Below are positions 24,801 to 33,270 of a stretch of DNA of 64,000 bases, in pieces. Source of the DNA: Pseudomonas sp. PSB18 (GTDB taxonomy: Bacteria > Pseudomonadota > Gammaproteobacteria > Pseudomonadales > Pseudomonadaceae). The first letter of the stretch is position 1; each line of letters starts with the position of its first letter. Made by a program: the position numbers and the translations under genes. The notes beneath the pieces are model-generated. The model was not told the DNA's origin and ran no database searches. It worked only from the letters and a program-made list of their open reading frames with translations. The stretch spans positions 1 to 64,000 of the forward strand of contig NZ_NOIN01000010.1 in the NCBI RefSeq assembly GCF_014596565.1, written 5' to 3'.

Positions 24801-27800
24801 ACCGACACGACGGCGCCGCGCAATGCCCTGGAACAGACACTGGCCGAACTCTGGGCGGACAACCTGCAACGCCCCGTGCCCGGCGTCCACGACAATTACT
24901 TCATGCTCGGGGGCGACTCCCTGAAAGTCATCCACCTGCAGATCAAGGCTCGTGAACAAGGGATCGCCCTGACACTGGCACAGGTCTATCAGCACCCGAC
25001 CATCGCTGAACTGGCCCAGAGCCTGCAGGCGCAGGCCGTCGCGCCGGCGGACCTGTCGCCCTCGGCCCATGTCGCCCCGTTCGCACAGGTGCCGGAGGCG
25101 ATCCGCCTGGCCAATGAAGGTGAGTTCGAGGACGTTTTTGCCGCCTCGCAACTGCAAGTCGGGATGATCTACCACTCGATGATGCATCCGGATTCGGCGA
25201 TCTATCACGACATCTTCCGCTACCGCCTGCGCCTGCGCTGGGATCCGCTCGCCTGGGACCGCGCCTGTCGCACGCTGATCCGCCGCCATCCGGCATTGCG
25301 CATGTCGTTCGACATCGGCCATGCCGAAACCCCCATGGCCCGGATTCATTCAAGGGTCGAGCCGCCGGTGCAGATCATCGATGCCGTGTCACTGAGCCCT
25401 GAAGCACGGGCCCAGGCGATTGCCGCCTACGTGGAGGAGCGCAAGCGCTACCGCGAAGACTGGCAACGGGCGCCGCTGTATCAGTTCTGCGTGTTTGTCG
25501 CGGCCCGGGAAATCGATCTGGTGTTGAGTTTCCATCATGCGATTCTCGATGGCTGGAGCGTCGCCACCCTCATGCGTGACCTGATCACGCTCTATACCTC
25601 GGAACCCGATACCGACGCACTGCCCGTGCTGACGACCACACCCGCCGACTTTGCCGCCCTGGAGCAGGACGCCATGACGTCCGACGTCCACCGGCACTTC
25701 TGGCGCGAATACCTGCACGACGCACCCGCCGCTTCCATGACCAGTTGGGTCTCCGTGGTCACCCCCGACCCGGCCCCACACCGCTCGGCCTGGCGGGAAC
25801 TGCCCCCGGCCGACCTCGCGCGGCTCGAGGCGTTCTGCCGCGCCCAGGACCTGCCATTGCGCGCGGTCCTGCTGGCCGCCCACGGTTTCGCCCAAGCCAT
25901 TCTGTCCAACCAGACGGAAGTGTTGTGTGGCGTCATCAGCCATGGTCGGCCGGAATTCGAAGATGCAGCCTCGGTGCTGGGCCTGTTCCTCAATACCCTG
26001 CCCATCCGCTTCAGTACCCAGGGCCGCAATTGGCTCGAAGTGATCCGCGCGCTGATCGCCCAGGAGCAACAGGTGTTCGCCCACCGGCGCTATCCGTTCG
26101 CCCTGATCCATCGCGAAACCGCCGTGGCCCTGGACGTGGTGTTCAACTACGTCGACTTCTATGTGCTCAAGGACATGCTGGCGCAGGACGAGGAAATCCT
26201 CACCGAATGGGACACCACGGAAGCCAGCAACTATGACCTGCTGACCACCGTGGGTCGCCATCCCGCCAACGGCTCGCTGATGCTGAAGATGGACTACTGC
26301 ACGGCGCGGGTTGCCACCAGCCAGGTCGAGGCCTATGCCGATTACCTGCTGCGCACCCTGGAGCTGATGATCGCCGGGCCCGGTTCCGCGCCGAGCATAC
26401 CGGCCTGGCTACCTGCCCCCGTCCAAGCCATGCCGACGGCGGTCACGCCAATGCCCCATGACAATCTGTCGTCCTTGTTGCTGGACCGCCTGGCGGGCCA
26501 CGACGAGCAGATTGCCGTGAGCTTCGAGCAGACCCACTTGTCCTATCGCCAACTGAGCGACACCTGCGCGCAACTGGTGAGTTGGCTGCACCGACAGGGT
26601 ATCGGCCAGGGCGATCGGGTGGCGATCATGATGCCCCGCTCGCCCGAACTGATCGTTGCCCTGCTCGGCGTCGTGCAGGCCGGCGCGGCGTATGTGCCGA
26701 TTGACCTGAGCTATCCCCATGAACGTATCCGGCTGATTCTCGAAGACTCCCAGCCGAGCCTGCTGTTGTTCGCCGATGCGTCGGCCACCCTGGCGGCCAC
26801 GCTGGCCGGCGAGACGGTCAAACGGCATTGGAACGACGTGGCCGCCGGGTTCGACGACGATCTGGCCCGCAGTCATGAGCTGGTCGCCCACATTGCCGCC
26901 GGCATCGCCGGCGAAGATAACGCCTACCTGCTCTATACCTCGGGCTCGACGGGACGCCCCAAGGGCGTGGCCATGCCGCACCGTGCACTGACCAATCTGG
27001 TGCTCTGGCAGAACCGCCAGCAGAACACCGGCATACCGTTGAAGACACTGCAGTACTCGCCCATTTCGTTCGACGTCTCGTTCCAGGAGATTTTCTCCAC
27101 GCTATGCGGCGGTGCAGAGCTGGCCATGATCGACGAAGGGCTGCGCTATGACTTCATCCGGCTGCTGAAATTTATCCAGCTGCAAGACATCAATCGGCTG
27201 TTCCTGCCCTACGTCGCCTTCCAGGGACTGGCAGAAGTCGCCCAGCAACTCGATCTCCGCCCCGCCTCGCTGCGCCAGATCAGCGTGGCTGGCGAACAGC
27301 TGAAAATCACCGCCGAAATCCGCAACCTGCTGGATAGCCTCGACGATTGCCGAGTGGAAAATCACTACGGTCCGACCGAAGCCCATGTGGTCACTCGCCT
27401 GAAGCTGGAAGGCGCCGCGGCGTCCTGGCCGAGCATGCCGCCGATTGGCACCGCCATCGATGGGGTCCGCATGCATGTCTTGGATGCCACAGGCAACGCC
27501 TGCCCGGTCGGGGTCACGGGTGACTTGTTCATCGAAGGCATCTGCCTTGCGAACGGCTACTGGAATCGACCTGACCTGACTGACGAACGCTTCATCTATC
27601 GTCAGTTGGAGGGCAAGACCCGGCGTCTCTACGAAACCGGCGACATCGGGTTCTACCTGCCTTCGGGCGACCTCGTCTATCAGGGTCGCAGCGACGCGCA
27701 GGTGAAGATCCGCGGTTATCGGGTCGAACTGGGGGAAATCGAGGTGGCCATGCTCGGCTCCAGCCGGTTCGGTGCCGACATCCAGCAGGTGGCGGTCATC

Positions 27801-29159
27801 GACAAGGCGGCTGCGGACGGCGCTCGCTATCTGGTGGGCTTCGTCCAGGCCATGCCGGGGCGCGAGCCGGACCTGGATCAACTCAAGGCCGAGATGCGCC
27901 TGGCGCTGCCCGACTACATGGTGCCGAACACCCTGGTCGGCATCGCGCGGATCCCCCTTGGCCCCACCGGCAAGATCGACCGTCGGCAACTGCAGAAGAT
28001 CGAGGTGCAAACCACCCTGCTGCGTCCGTTCACCGCGCCCAGGAATGCCACGGAAGACTTGTTGCAAGCCTATTGGCAAGAAGCCCTGGACCTGGAAGAC
28101 ATCAGCGTGCACGACAACTTCTTCGAGCTCGGCGGCAATTCGCTCAAGGCCGTGCAACTGGTGGCCATGCTGACCCGGCACCAGGGGCTGGAGCCGTCAC
28201 TGTCCGACTTCATCCAGGCGCCGACCATTGCCGAATTCGCCCAGGTCCTGCAGCGGACCGACACCGCGTCCTCCGACACCGGCGCACTGGTGGACTTCAA
28301 GAATGCCAGCCGGGCGCCGACGCTGTTCCTGGTCCACCCCATCGGTGGGCATGTGCTGTGCTACGCCGCCCTCGCCCGGACCCTCAAGGATCAGGTTCAT
28401 CTCTACGCGCTGCAAGCGCCAGGGACCTGGGATGCCCGTGAGCCGCTGCAATCGGTGCAGGCCCAGGCCGTTTGCTACGCGGACGCCATTGAACAGGTCG
28501 TGCCCCAAGGCCCGTTGAACATCGGCGGCTGGTCCTATGGCGGCATCGTGGCCTATGAGCTGGCGAGCGAGCTACGGCGGCGCGGACGGCGCCTGCACAA
28601 CGTGTTCCTGCTGGACACCATCGTGCGCGTCAAACAGGGCGAGGTCCGGATAGAACGCAGCGAGTTCATGAACTGGTTCATGTGGGAATTGCTCAGCGGC
28701 GACGGCCAGAAGGAATACGACTACCAGGCCCTGGACTTCTCGTGCATGACCGACGAGGACGCCTTCGACGCAATCAAACAGCATGGTATCGAGCAAGGCA
28801 TCTTCGACAACAACATCAGCCGCACGGCCTTGAAGCAATTGTTCCAGGTGTTCCATGCCAACTGGCAATCGCTGCTGGACTACCGCTTCCCGCCGATGGA
28901 CCTGCCGATCACGCTGTTCGCCGCGGATGTCGAGTTGCCCGACGTGCTGCAGGCGCCCCATGAGCAGGTGGGCACCGCGTTTCACGACCCGTATCGCGGC
29001 TGGCGGACGATTGCGCCCCAGGTTCAGCGGGTGGCCGTGGAAGGCGACCACCTGACCATGATGCGCGAGCCGCACATCGAACGGGTGGGCGACATCATCC
29101 GCTCACGAATGGACTCGGCCCGGGCTGCACATGCCGGTGCCCTGGCGGCGTTGGCCTAG
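21894..29159 (+). CDS. braB: Dimodular NRPS (C-A-T-C-A-T-TE), acyl-Ser-Pro synthetase for brabantamide-type cyclocarbamate
   Basis: A 2421-residue synthetase. Domains: starter C (HHLIIDG at 138), A (~460-960), T (Ser1009), C (HHAILDG at 1214), A (~1530-2035), T (Ser2083), TE (GWSYGG, Ser2214). The first A pocket reads D-V-W-H-L-S-L-I-D, the Ser code. The second reads D-V-Q-L-S-A-H-V-V, one change from the Pro code. There is no epimerization domain or dual E/C signature. A fatty-acyl-Ser-Pro chain is the known BraB intermediate, later rearranged to a 5,5-bicyclic carbamate. The ATG at 21894 has AAGGA at 21881-21885 and opens directly into the C domain; a longer frame from 21807 or 21822 lacks a ribosome site. 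The gene sits between the glycosyltransferase and the FAD monooxygenase. Confidence 0.95.
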   Translation: MDALYPLTAPQLDIWLDQVLHGDSPLYNIGGYACINGPVDAARLKQAIDHVVSRHDALRIQLVPGSADHPLPRQRFLESASAPLTLHDVSAEADPQASALALLQVNLQTPFSFDGGLLFRTDLIKVRDDLHYFFVNGHHLIIDGWSFAMIGRAISEAYTAALDPAETPLPAPTYQAYVDQQRNAKNSPAFQRQRQYWLDKYRSVPEPLLAPRHPGRFEQRLAPSQNHAWRLPRALYDRLGERAKACGQATVFHAMLGLLYAYFARVAQRDEIVIGMPILNRANAAHKATVGLFVGMSPVRLSLGTELSFSELVARIALTLKQDYRHQRYPLSELNRELGLQNQGRRQLFDLVVSYEQDQDTWYGAAPAQPVKLSNGYEQMPLAMHIREAAPDDDVWMHFIYNEAWFDAAQIEALQQRFMTALHGVVDDFDVPVKALDIMPPVERYRVANEWNHTPVDYPRDVLLHQLIENQVAARPEATAVRFEDRTLTYDELNRRANQVAHALLETGIGPDARVAICLERSLEMVVGLLGILKAGGAYVPLDPGYPADRLRHMLSDSAPSALLTTRVLLSSLPAVTMPVLCLDSDLEQLSRQPQHNPDPVAQGLTPRHLAYVIYTSGSTGLPKGVMNQHDGVVNRLLWARDAYQVDEHSRVLQKTPFSFDVSVWEFFLPLLSGAQLVVAAPGGHQDPRYLLDIMASAGITLLHFVPSMLQVFLDQVTAQPLPALKKVLCSGEALPYALQTRFFERLPGVQLHNLYGPTEAAIDVTAWQCRPDVHPGIVPIGRPIANTQLYILDANLQLLPPGIAGELHIGGIGVARGYLNREQLTAERFIRDPFQADPQARLYKTGDLGRWLPDGSIEYLGRNDFQVKIRGLRIELGEIEARLAACAGVKEVVVIARQETEGDACLSAYLVGEPGCVLSPQALSATLRQHVPDYMVPRHLIQLEQLPLNANGKLDRKALPEPAQSFGSTDTTAPRNALEQTLAELWADNLQRPVPGVHDNYFMLGGDSLKVIHLQIKAREQGIALTLAQVYQHPTIAELAQSLQAQAVAPADLSPSAHVAPFAQVPEAIRLANEGEFEDVFAASQLQVGMIYHSMMHPDSAIYHDIFRYRLRLRWDPLAWDRACRTLIRRHPALRMSFDIGHAETPMARIHSRVEPPVQIIDAVSLSPEARAQAIAAYVEERKRYREDWQRAPLYQFCVFVAAREIDLVLSFHHAILDGWSVATLMRDLITLYTSEPDTDALPVLTTTPADFAALEQDAMTSDVHRHFWREYLHDAPAASMTSWVSVVTPDPAPHRSAWRELPPADLARLEAFCRAQDLPLRAVLLAAHGFAQAILSNQTEVLCGVISHGRPEFEDAASVLGLFLNTLPIRFSTQGRNWLEVIRALIAQEQQVFAHRRYPFALIHRETAVALDVVFNYVDFYVLKDMLAQDEEILTEWDTTEASNYDLLTTVGRHPANGSLMLKMDYCTARVATSQVEAYADYLLRTLELMIAGPGSAPSIPAWLPAPVQAMPTAVTPMPHDNLSSLLLDRLAGHDEQIAVSFEQTHLSYRQLSDTCAQLVSWLHRQGIGQGDRVAIMMPRSPELIVALLGVVQAGAAYVPIDLSYPHERIRLILEDSQPSLLLFADASATLAATLAGETVKRHWNDVAAGFDDDLARSHELVAHIAAGIAGEDNAYLLYTSGSTGRPKGVAMPHRALTNLVLWQNRQQNTGIPLKTLQYSPISFDVSFQEIFSTLCGGAELAMIDEGLRYDFIRLLKFIQLQDINRLFLPYVAFQGLAEVAQQLDLRPASLRQISVAGEQLKITAEIRNLLDSLDDCRVENHYGPTEAHVVTRLKLEGAAASWPSMPPIGTAIDGVRMHVLDATGNACPVGVTGDLFIEGICLANGYWNRPDLTDERFIYRQLEGKTRRLYETGDIGFYLPSGDLVYQGRSDAQVKIRGYRVELGEIEVAMLGSSRFGADIQQVAVIDKAAADGARYLVGFVQAMPGREPDLDQLKAEMRLALPDYMVPNTLVGIARIPLGPTGKIDRRQLQKIEVQTTLLRPFTAPRNATEDLLQAYWQEALDLEDISVHDNFFELGGNSLKAVQLVAMLTRHQGLEPSLSDFIQAPTIAEFAQVLQRTDTASSDTGALVDFKNASRAPTLFLVHPIGGHVLCYAALARTLKDQVHLYALQAPGTWDAREPLQSVQAQAVCYADAIEQVVPQGPLNIGGWSYGGIVAYELASELRRRGRRLHNVFLLDTIVRVKQGEVRIERSEFMNWFMWELLSGDGQKEYDYQALDFSCMTDEDAFDAIKQHGIEQGIFDNNISRTALKQLFQVFHANWQSLLDYRFPPMDLPITLFAADVELPDVLQAPHEQVGTAFHDPYRGWRTIAPQVQRVAVEGDHLTMMREPHIERVGDIIRSRMDSARAAHAGALAALA

Positions 29160-29169
29160 CAGTTGAATC

Positions 29170-29197
29170 TGTGGCGAGGGGAAATCCCCTCGCCACA
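29170..29197. terminator. Perfect 12-bp stem-loop between braB and braC
   Basis: TGTGGCGAGGGG and its exact complement flank an AAAT loop. There is no downstream T-run, so it may be an RNA stabiliser or a REP-class palindrome rather than a true terminator. A degenerate half of the same repeat (GTGGCGAGGGG) occurs near 51730. It lies in the 90-bp gap before the monooxygenase gene and could attenuate its expression. Confidence 0.6.
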
Positions 29198-29249
29198 ATG
29201 ATTCATACAAATCTCAAGTGAATAGCACCACGGAACAGGTGAAACCAAC

Positions 29250-30437
29250 ATGACAGAACCCAGGAAAGCCATCGTGGCGGGCGCCGGTATCGGTGGACTG
29301 ACCGCGGCCATCGCCCTGCAACGAGCGGGCTGGCAGGTCAAGGTCTTCGAAGCGGCCCAGACGCTGCGCACCGGTGGCACCGGTTTGTCCATCATGGCCA
29401 ATGCCATGGCGGCGCTGCATTCGATCGATGCCCATGTGCCGGTGGAACAGGCGGGCCAGGCGATCCGACAGTTTTTCTTCAAGAAGCACAACGGCCAGCC
29501 CATTACCCGCATGCCGATCCACGAGGTGGGCGAGCAACTGGGCCATCCCAATGTGAATATCCAACGCCCGTTGCTGCTGCGCGCCCTGGCCCAGCAGCTC
29601 GCACCCGACAGCCTGACCACCGGGTTGCGTTGCGTGGGCTACAGCCATCGCCCGGATGGCGTGACCGTACAGTTCGAAGATGGCAGCACCCAAGAGGCTG
29701 ACCTGCTGATCGGCGCCGATGGCCTGAATTCGGTCATCCGCCAGCAGATGCTCGGTGAAACACCTACACGCCCTTCGGGCTATATCGCCTGGCTCGCGGT
29801 AACGCCGTTGCGCCATCCGGTGATGACCGAAGGCTACGTGGCCCATTACTGGGGGCGCGGCAAGCGGTTCGGGTTGTGTGACGTGGGGGATGGCCATGCG
29901 TACTGGTGGGGAACCTGCAACCGCGCCAATGCGGCGGATGACGCCTTGAACGTCAGTAAACAGGAAGTGCTCGGCGCCTATGCCGGCTGGGCACCGGAAG
30001 TCGTTGCCGCCATCGAGGCCACGCCCGAGAGCGCCCTGCTGAAAATGCATGCCCGGGATCGTCATCCCGTGAAGCAATGTCGCGACGGGCACGTGGTGCT
30101 GCTGGGCGACGCCGCTCACCCGATGCTGCCCAGCCTGGGCCAGGGTGCGGCACAGGCCATCGAGGATGCCGTGGTGCTTGCCAATTGCCTGGCACAGACG
30201 CCGGATCTAGGCAGCGCGTTGGCGCATTACCAGGCGTATCGACTTCCCCGGGCCAACGGGATCGTCAATGCCGCACGCTTCATGAGCGGCATCGAACAGG
30301 CCGAATCGACATTCGCCTGCTGGGCCCGGGAATGGTACTTCCGCCTGACGCCACAGAGCAGCTGGCGCAAAAAGAACCTCGACATCCTGTCGTTCAAGCC
30401 CGGCCTACAACCGGTCGCAGCCTACGTCAATGACTGA
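29250..30437 (+). CDS. braC: FAD-dependent monooxygenase, probable Baeyer-Villiger enzyme of brabantamide synthesis
   Basis: A 395-residue group A flavin monooxygenase (salicylate hydroxylase-like, FAD_binding_3). The N-terminal FAD motif is GAGIGGL, the middle motif is LIGADGLNS and the C-terminal FAD motif is LLGDAAHPMLPSLGQG. No membrane segment or signal peptide is seen. In brabantamide synthesis the equivalent FAD enzyme oxidises the NRPS-released bicyclic Ser-Pro product and inserts oxygen to give the carbamate. The sequence alone would fit an aromatic hydroxylase; the Baeyer-Villiger assignment comes from its place directly after a Ser-Pro dimodular synthetase. It follows that gene by 90 bp and is probably the last gene of the operon, since a 496-bp gap comes next. 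Confidence 0.88.
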   Translation: MTEPRKAIVAGAGIGGLTAAIALQRAGWQVKVFEAAQTLRTGGTGLSIMANAMAALHSIDAHVPVEQAGQAIRQFFFKKHNGQPITRMPIHEVGEQLGHPNVNIQRPLLLRALAQQLAPDSLTTGLRCVGYSHRPDGVTVQFEDGSTQEADLLIGADGLNSVIRQQMLGETPTRPSGYIAWLAVTPLRHPVMTEGYVAHYWGRGKRFGLCDVGDGHAYWWGTCNRANAADDALNVSKQEVLGAYAGWAPEVVAAIEATPESALLKMHARDRHPVKQCRDGHVVLLGDAAHPMLPSLGQGAAQAIEDAVVLANCLAQTPDLGSALAHYQAYRLPRANGIVNAARFMSGIEQAESTFACWAREWYFRLTPQSSWRKKNLDILSFKPGLQPVAAYVND

Positions 30438-30723
30438 AATCGACTCGCGCATAGACAAAAAATGAAAAAAAATTCAAAAATAGGAGGCGTCCTACAGATT
30501 TGGAACTTTAATTCTGGACGTTTACCCCTAGAAAAAAAGCGCTATCGAGGCGTCGAAAACCAGGCACAAGAAGCAGCCAACGGCCCACCCGCTTCTATAA
30601 CCTTATGTTTTTAGGGGTGAATTTTAAAATCAGCCAATCAGGCTGGCTAACCGTACTGACCAGGCATTTTGCAAAGGGAGAGGTTTTTGCCAGGAATCGT
30701 CAGCTAAAACAGGACCGTCGGAC
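30438..30723. other. AT-rich intergenic stretch before the LuxR promoter block
   Basis: No gene is seen here. It is poorer in G+C than its neighbours, with A-runs at 30459-30480 and the short dyad TAGGAGGCGTCCTA at 30481-30494. A pair of opposed sites, TTACCCCTAGAAAA (30525-30538) and TTTTTAGGGGTGAA (~30606-30620), lies about 80 bp apart. These could be regulator sites for the downstream gene. No T-run terminator was recognised after the monooxygenase gene. Confidence 0.5.
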
Positions 30724-30826
30724 TGTCCCTGTTTTCCCTTACAGACTTTTCCTACATGAGAATGCTTAATAGTCCCACCGGCTGAATCGTTTTTCATGTG
30801 AATGGATTCACAGGTGATTTTGATCC
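30724..30826 (+). promoter_or_regulatory. Promoter-like block upstream of the LuxR gene, copy of the glycosyltransferase promoter
   Basis: It carries TGTCCCTGTTTTCCCTTACA (30724-30743), then GACTTTT, AATGCTTAAT (30761-30770) and GGCTGAATCGTTTT (30780-30793). It matches the block at 20381-20485, with weaker similarity running on to TTGATC near 30820. Both copies keep 20 bp from TGTCCC to ACA and 37 bp from TGTCCC to AATGCTTAAT. This suggests the regulator gene and the biosynthetic operon share an activator, possibly the regulator itself. Confidence 0.65.
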
Positions 30827-30933
30827 TCAGGTCTTAAATCCAGAAAAGGCTTCAGCATTTTAGGAAGCGATCGGATTTTTCTTCGTCGACGGTCACTGAG
30901 ATGCAAAGCAGTTTCGATATGCAGGATAAGCAT

Positions 30934-31761
30934 ATGAATCGACATGCGGTTTTTGGAGGTGCGCAAAACACGCACATCTACGCGGAGCTAGGAAAGCTGA
31001 TTTCAAGTGTCGGACACGAGAGTTTCTTGACCAACATGCACCAACTGATCGAAACATCGGTGCCTGTCAGTCGACTCGAACTGAGTGAGTGGACAATTGA
31101 CGATGCCCAGGCAACGGTCCTCGATGTGCAGTTGCTCGGGGATGCAGGCCAGCCGAAAAGCCCGCAGATGCAATCCGTCTGCCCTACCACTGCAATACAG
31201 CGCAACGACCACCCCCTGGTGAAACGGGTCCTGGAAGTGGACGACGCCCTGCTGATCCACCTGGGCGCACGGATGAAGAACGAAAGAGACAACAACTGCC
31301 TGGGTACTTCCCATCAATGCAGCCTGATTTCGCGCAAGGGCAATCGTCGCTGCGTGATCTCGTTGCACCGTCCCCAGGCACAGCGCGACTTTTCCCTGCA
31401 GGAACTGTCCTTTTTGAAATACCTCTCCGAGACGCTGTTGCCCTTGGGCGAGCGCCATGCCCATCTCAATCGGCAGTCGTCTATCAGGAGCCCGGGCAGT
31501 TCTACCTCGCATCCGCTGAACATTGCCGACCAGACACAGCTGCAACGGGATTTCGATGAGCGATTGAGCCCGTGTGACGTGACCCTTTCGGTGCGGGAAA
31601 AAGAGGTCTGCCTGGGGCTCCTGGCCGGCGGTACCGTCCCGGAGATAGCAGAAAAGCTGCAAGTCAAAAACAGTTCCATCGAAACCTACCTCAAACGCGC
31701 CGCCGCCAAGCTTGGCGTCAGCGGACGGCATGGGCTGGCGAAATGGATGATCGGATCCTGA
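30934..31761 (+). CDS. LuxR-family (SalA/SyrF-like) transcriptional regulator
   Basis: A 275-residue regulator with a LuxR-type helix-turn-helix in its last ~60 residues (LSVREKEVCLGLLAGGT, then VPEIAEKLQVKNSSIETYLK). I cannot recognise an acyl-homoserine-lactone domain or a phospho-receiver in the N-terminal 200 residues; this layout is common in regulators of Pseudomonas lipopeptide clusters. The ATG at 30934 has AGGA seven bases upstream. In-frame ATGs at 30901 (286 residues) and 30919 lack a clear ribosome site. The promoter block at 30724 shared with the glycosyltransferase operon suggests self- or co-regulation. It most likely controls the bra genes and perhaps the adjoining nonapeptide genes. 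Target and inducer are inferred. Confidence 0.85.
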   Translation: MNRHAVFGGAQNTHIYAELGKLISSVGHESFLTNMHQLIETSVPVSRLELSEWTIDDAQATVLDVQLLGDAGQPKSPQMQSVCPTTAIQRNDHPLVKRVLEVDDALLIHLGARMKNERDNNCLGTSHQCSLISRKGNRRCVISLHRPQAQRDFSLQELSFLKYLSETLLPLGERHAHLNRQSSIRSPGSSTSHPLNIADQTQLQRDFDERLSPCDVTLSVREKEVCLGLLAGGTVPEIAEKLQVKNSSIETYLKRAAAKLGVSGRHGLAKWMIGS

Positions 31762-31767
31762 TGCGCA

Positions 31768-31808
31768 CGCACGGGCAAGCACGGATCTAACCGAACCCCT
31801 GCCCGTGC
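31768..31808. terminator. Inverted repeat after the LuxR gene
   Basis: GCACGGGCA (31768-31776) and TGCCCGTGC (31800-31808) form a 9-bp stem with a ~23-base loop in the 84-bp gap before the efflux gene. There is no T-run, so termination is uncertain. Confidence 0.35.
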
Positions 31809-31845
31809 CACCGGGGCCTGGCAGGCATCACGATGAGACAGGTCG

Positions 31846-33270
31846 ATGCGTAAACTCCTGAGTCCCTTGACGGCCGCTACACTCCTGCTCGGCGGTTGCT
31901 CGCTGATCCCGGACTACCAGCGCCCCGATGCCCCCGTCGCCGCGCAATACCCCCAGACATCCGCCTACGCCCCGGCCCTGGTGGGCCCCGCCGCAGCCGA
32001 TCAGGGCTGGCGAGACCTGTTCCATGATCCGGCGCTGCAGCAACTCATCGAGAGCGCATTGGTCAACAACCGCGACTTGCGCGTGGCGGCCCTGAACGTC
32101 GAGGCCTACCAGGCGCAATACCGGATCCAGCGCGCAGACATCTTCCCGGCGATCAGTGCCAACGGCACCGGCTCGCGCCAGCGGCTACCGAGCAGCCTGA
32201 CGCAAACCGGCAAATCGGCCATCAGCAGCTCGTACTCCACCACGTTGGGCATCAGCGCCTATGAGCTGGACCTGTTCGGACGCATACGCAGCCTCAGCGA
32301 CCAGGCGTCCCTCACCTATCTGTCCAGCGAAGAAGCCCGCCGCAGCACCCAGTTGAGCCTGGTGGGCAGTGTCGCCAGTGCCTACCTGACCTGGCGTGCC
32401 GACCAGGAATTACTGGCACTGACCCAGGACACGCTGCAGTCCTATGAACAAAGCCTGCGCCTGACAGAACGAAGCAATCAGGTGGGGACGGCCTCGGCCC
32501 TGGCCCTGAGTCAGTCACGCACCTCGGTGGAAGACGCCAGGGCCCGCCTGGCCCAGTTCCAGCGCCAGGTCGCCCAGGACTTCAACAATCTCACCTTGCT
32601 GGTGGGCACTTCGATAGCCGATGACCTGCCCGCTCGCCCCCTGGCCTCCGAGCTGCTGAGCGAGGTACCGGCCGGCCTGCCTTCGGACCTGTTGCAACGC
32701 CGCCCGGATGTGCTCGAAGCCGAGTACCTGCTGCAAGCAGCCAACGCCAATATCGGCGCGGCCCGTGCCGCCTTCTTCCCGAGCATCAGCCTGACCGCCA
32801 ACGCCGGCACCTCGAGTAACGAGTTGTCCGGGCTGTTCAAGAGCGGGTCGGGCAGTTGGTTGTTCCAGCCCCAGATCAACCTGCCGATTTTCAATGCCGG
32901 CAGCCTTCGGGCGAGCCTGAACTATTCGAAAATCCAGAAGGATATCCGCGTCTCCCAGTACGAAAAATCGATCCAGACGGCTTTCCGGGAAGTCTCCGAT
33001 GGTCTGGCGGCGCGCAAGACCTACAAAGAACAACTGGTCGCGCAGACCGATCTGGTACAAGCCAACCAGGACTACTACAGGCTGGCGGAGCGTCGCTATC
33101 GCATCGGCGTCGACAGCAGCCTGACGTTCCTCGATGCACAACGCTCGCTGTTCAGCGCCCGGCAGACCCTTATCGTCGATCGGCTGTCGCAACTGCTCGC
33201 CGAGGTCAATCTGTACAAGGCGCTGGGTGGGGGTTGGGTCGAACGCACAAACACCATGACTGTGAGGTGA
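31846..33270 (+). CDS. Outer-membrane efflux lipoprotein (NodT/OprM family)
   Basis: A 474-residue TolC-like outer-membrane factor. The N-terminus has a lipoprotein signal with the lipobox LLGGC (Cys18). The body shows the two repeats of this family: GISAYELDLFGRIRS near residue 145, a DLLQRRPDVLEAEYLL segment near 285, and QINLPIFNAGSLRA near 345. Such proteins form the outer duct of tripartite RND or MacB-type pumps. No periplasmic adaptor or inner-membrane pump gene is next to it, so its partner must lie elsewhere. Its place just after the lipopeptide cluster suggests a role in exporting the lipopeptides, as PseC does for syringomycin; this is inferred. The ribosome site is weak (AGACAGG before the ATG). 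Confidence 0.9.
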   Translation: MRKLLSPLTAATLLLGGCSLIPDYQRPDAPVAAQYPQTSAYAPALVGPAAADQGWRDLFHDPALQQLIESALVNNRDLRVAALNVEAYQAQYRIQRADIFPAISANGTGSRQRLPSSLTQTGKSAISSSYSTTLGISAYELDLFGRIRSLSDQASLTYLSSEEARRSTQLSLVGSVASAYLTWRADQELLALTQDTLQSYEQSLRLTERSNQVGTASALALSQSRTSVEDARARLAQFQRQVAQDFNNLTLLVGTSIADDLPARPLASELLSEVPAGLPSDLLQRRPDVLEAEYLLQAANANIGAARAAFFPSISLTANAGTSSNELSGLFKSGSGSWLFQPQINLPIFNAGSLRASLNYSKIQKDIRVSQYEKSIQTAFREVSDGLAARKTYKEQLVAQTDLVQANQDYYRLAERRYRIGVDSSLTFLDAQRSLFSARQTLIVDRLSQLLAEVNLYKALGGGWVERTNTMTVR

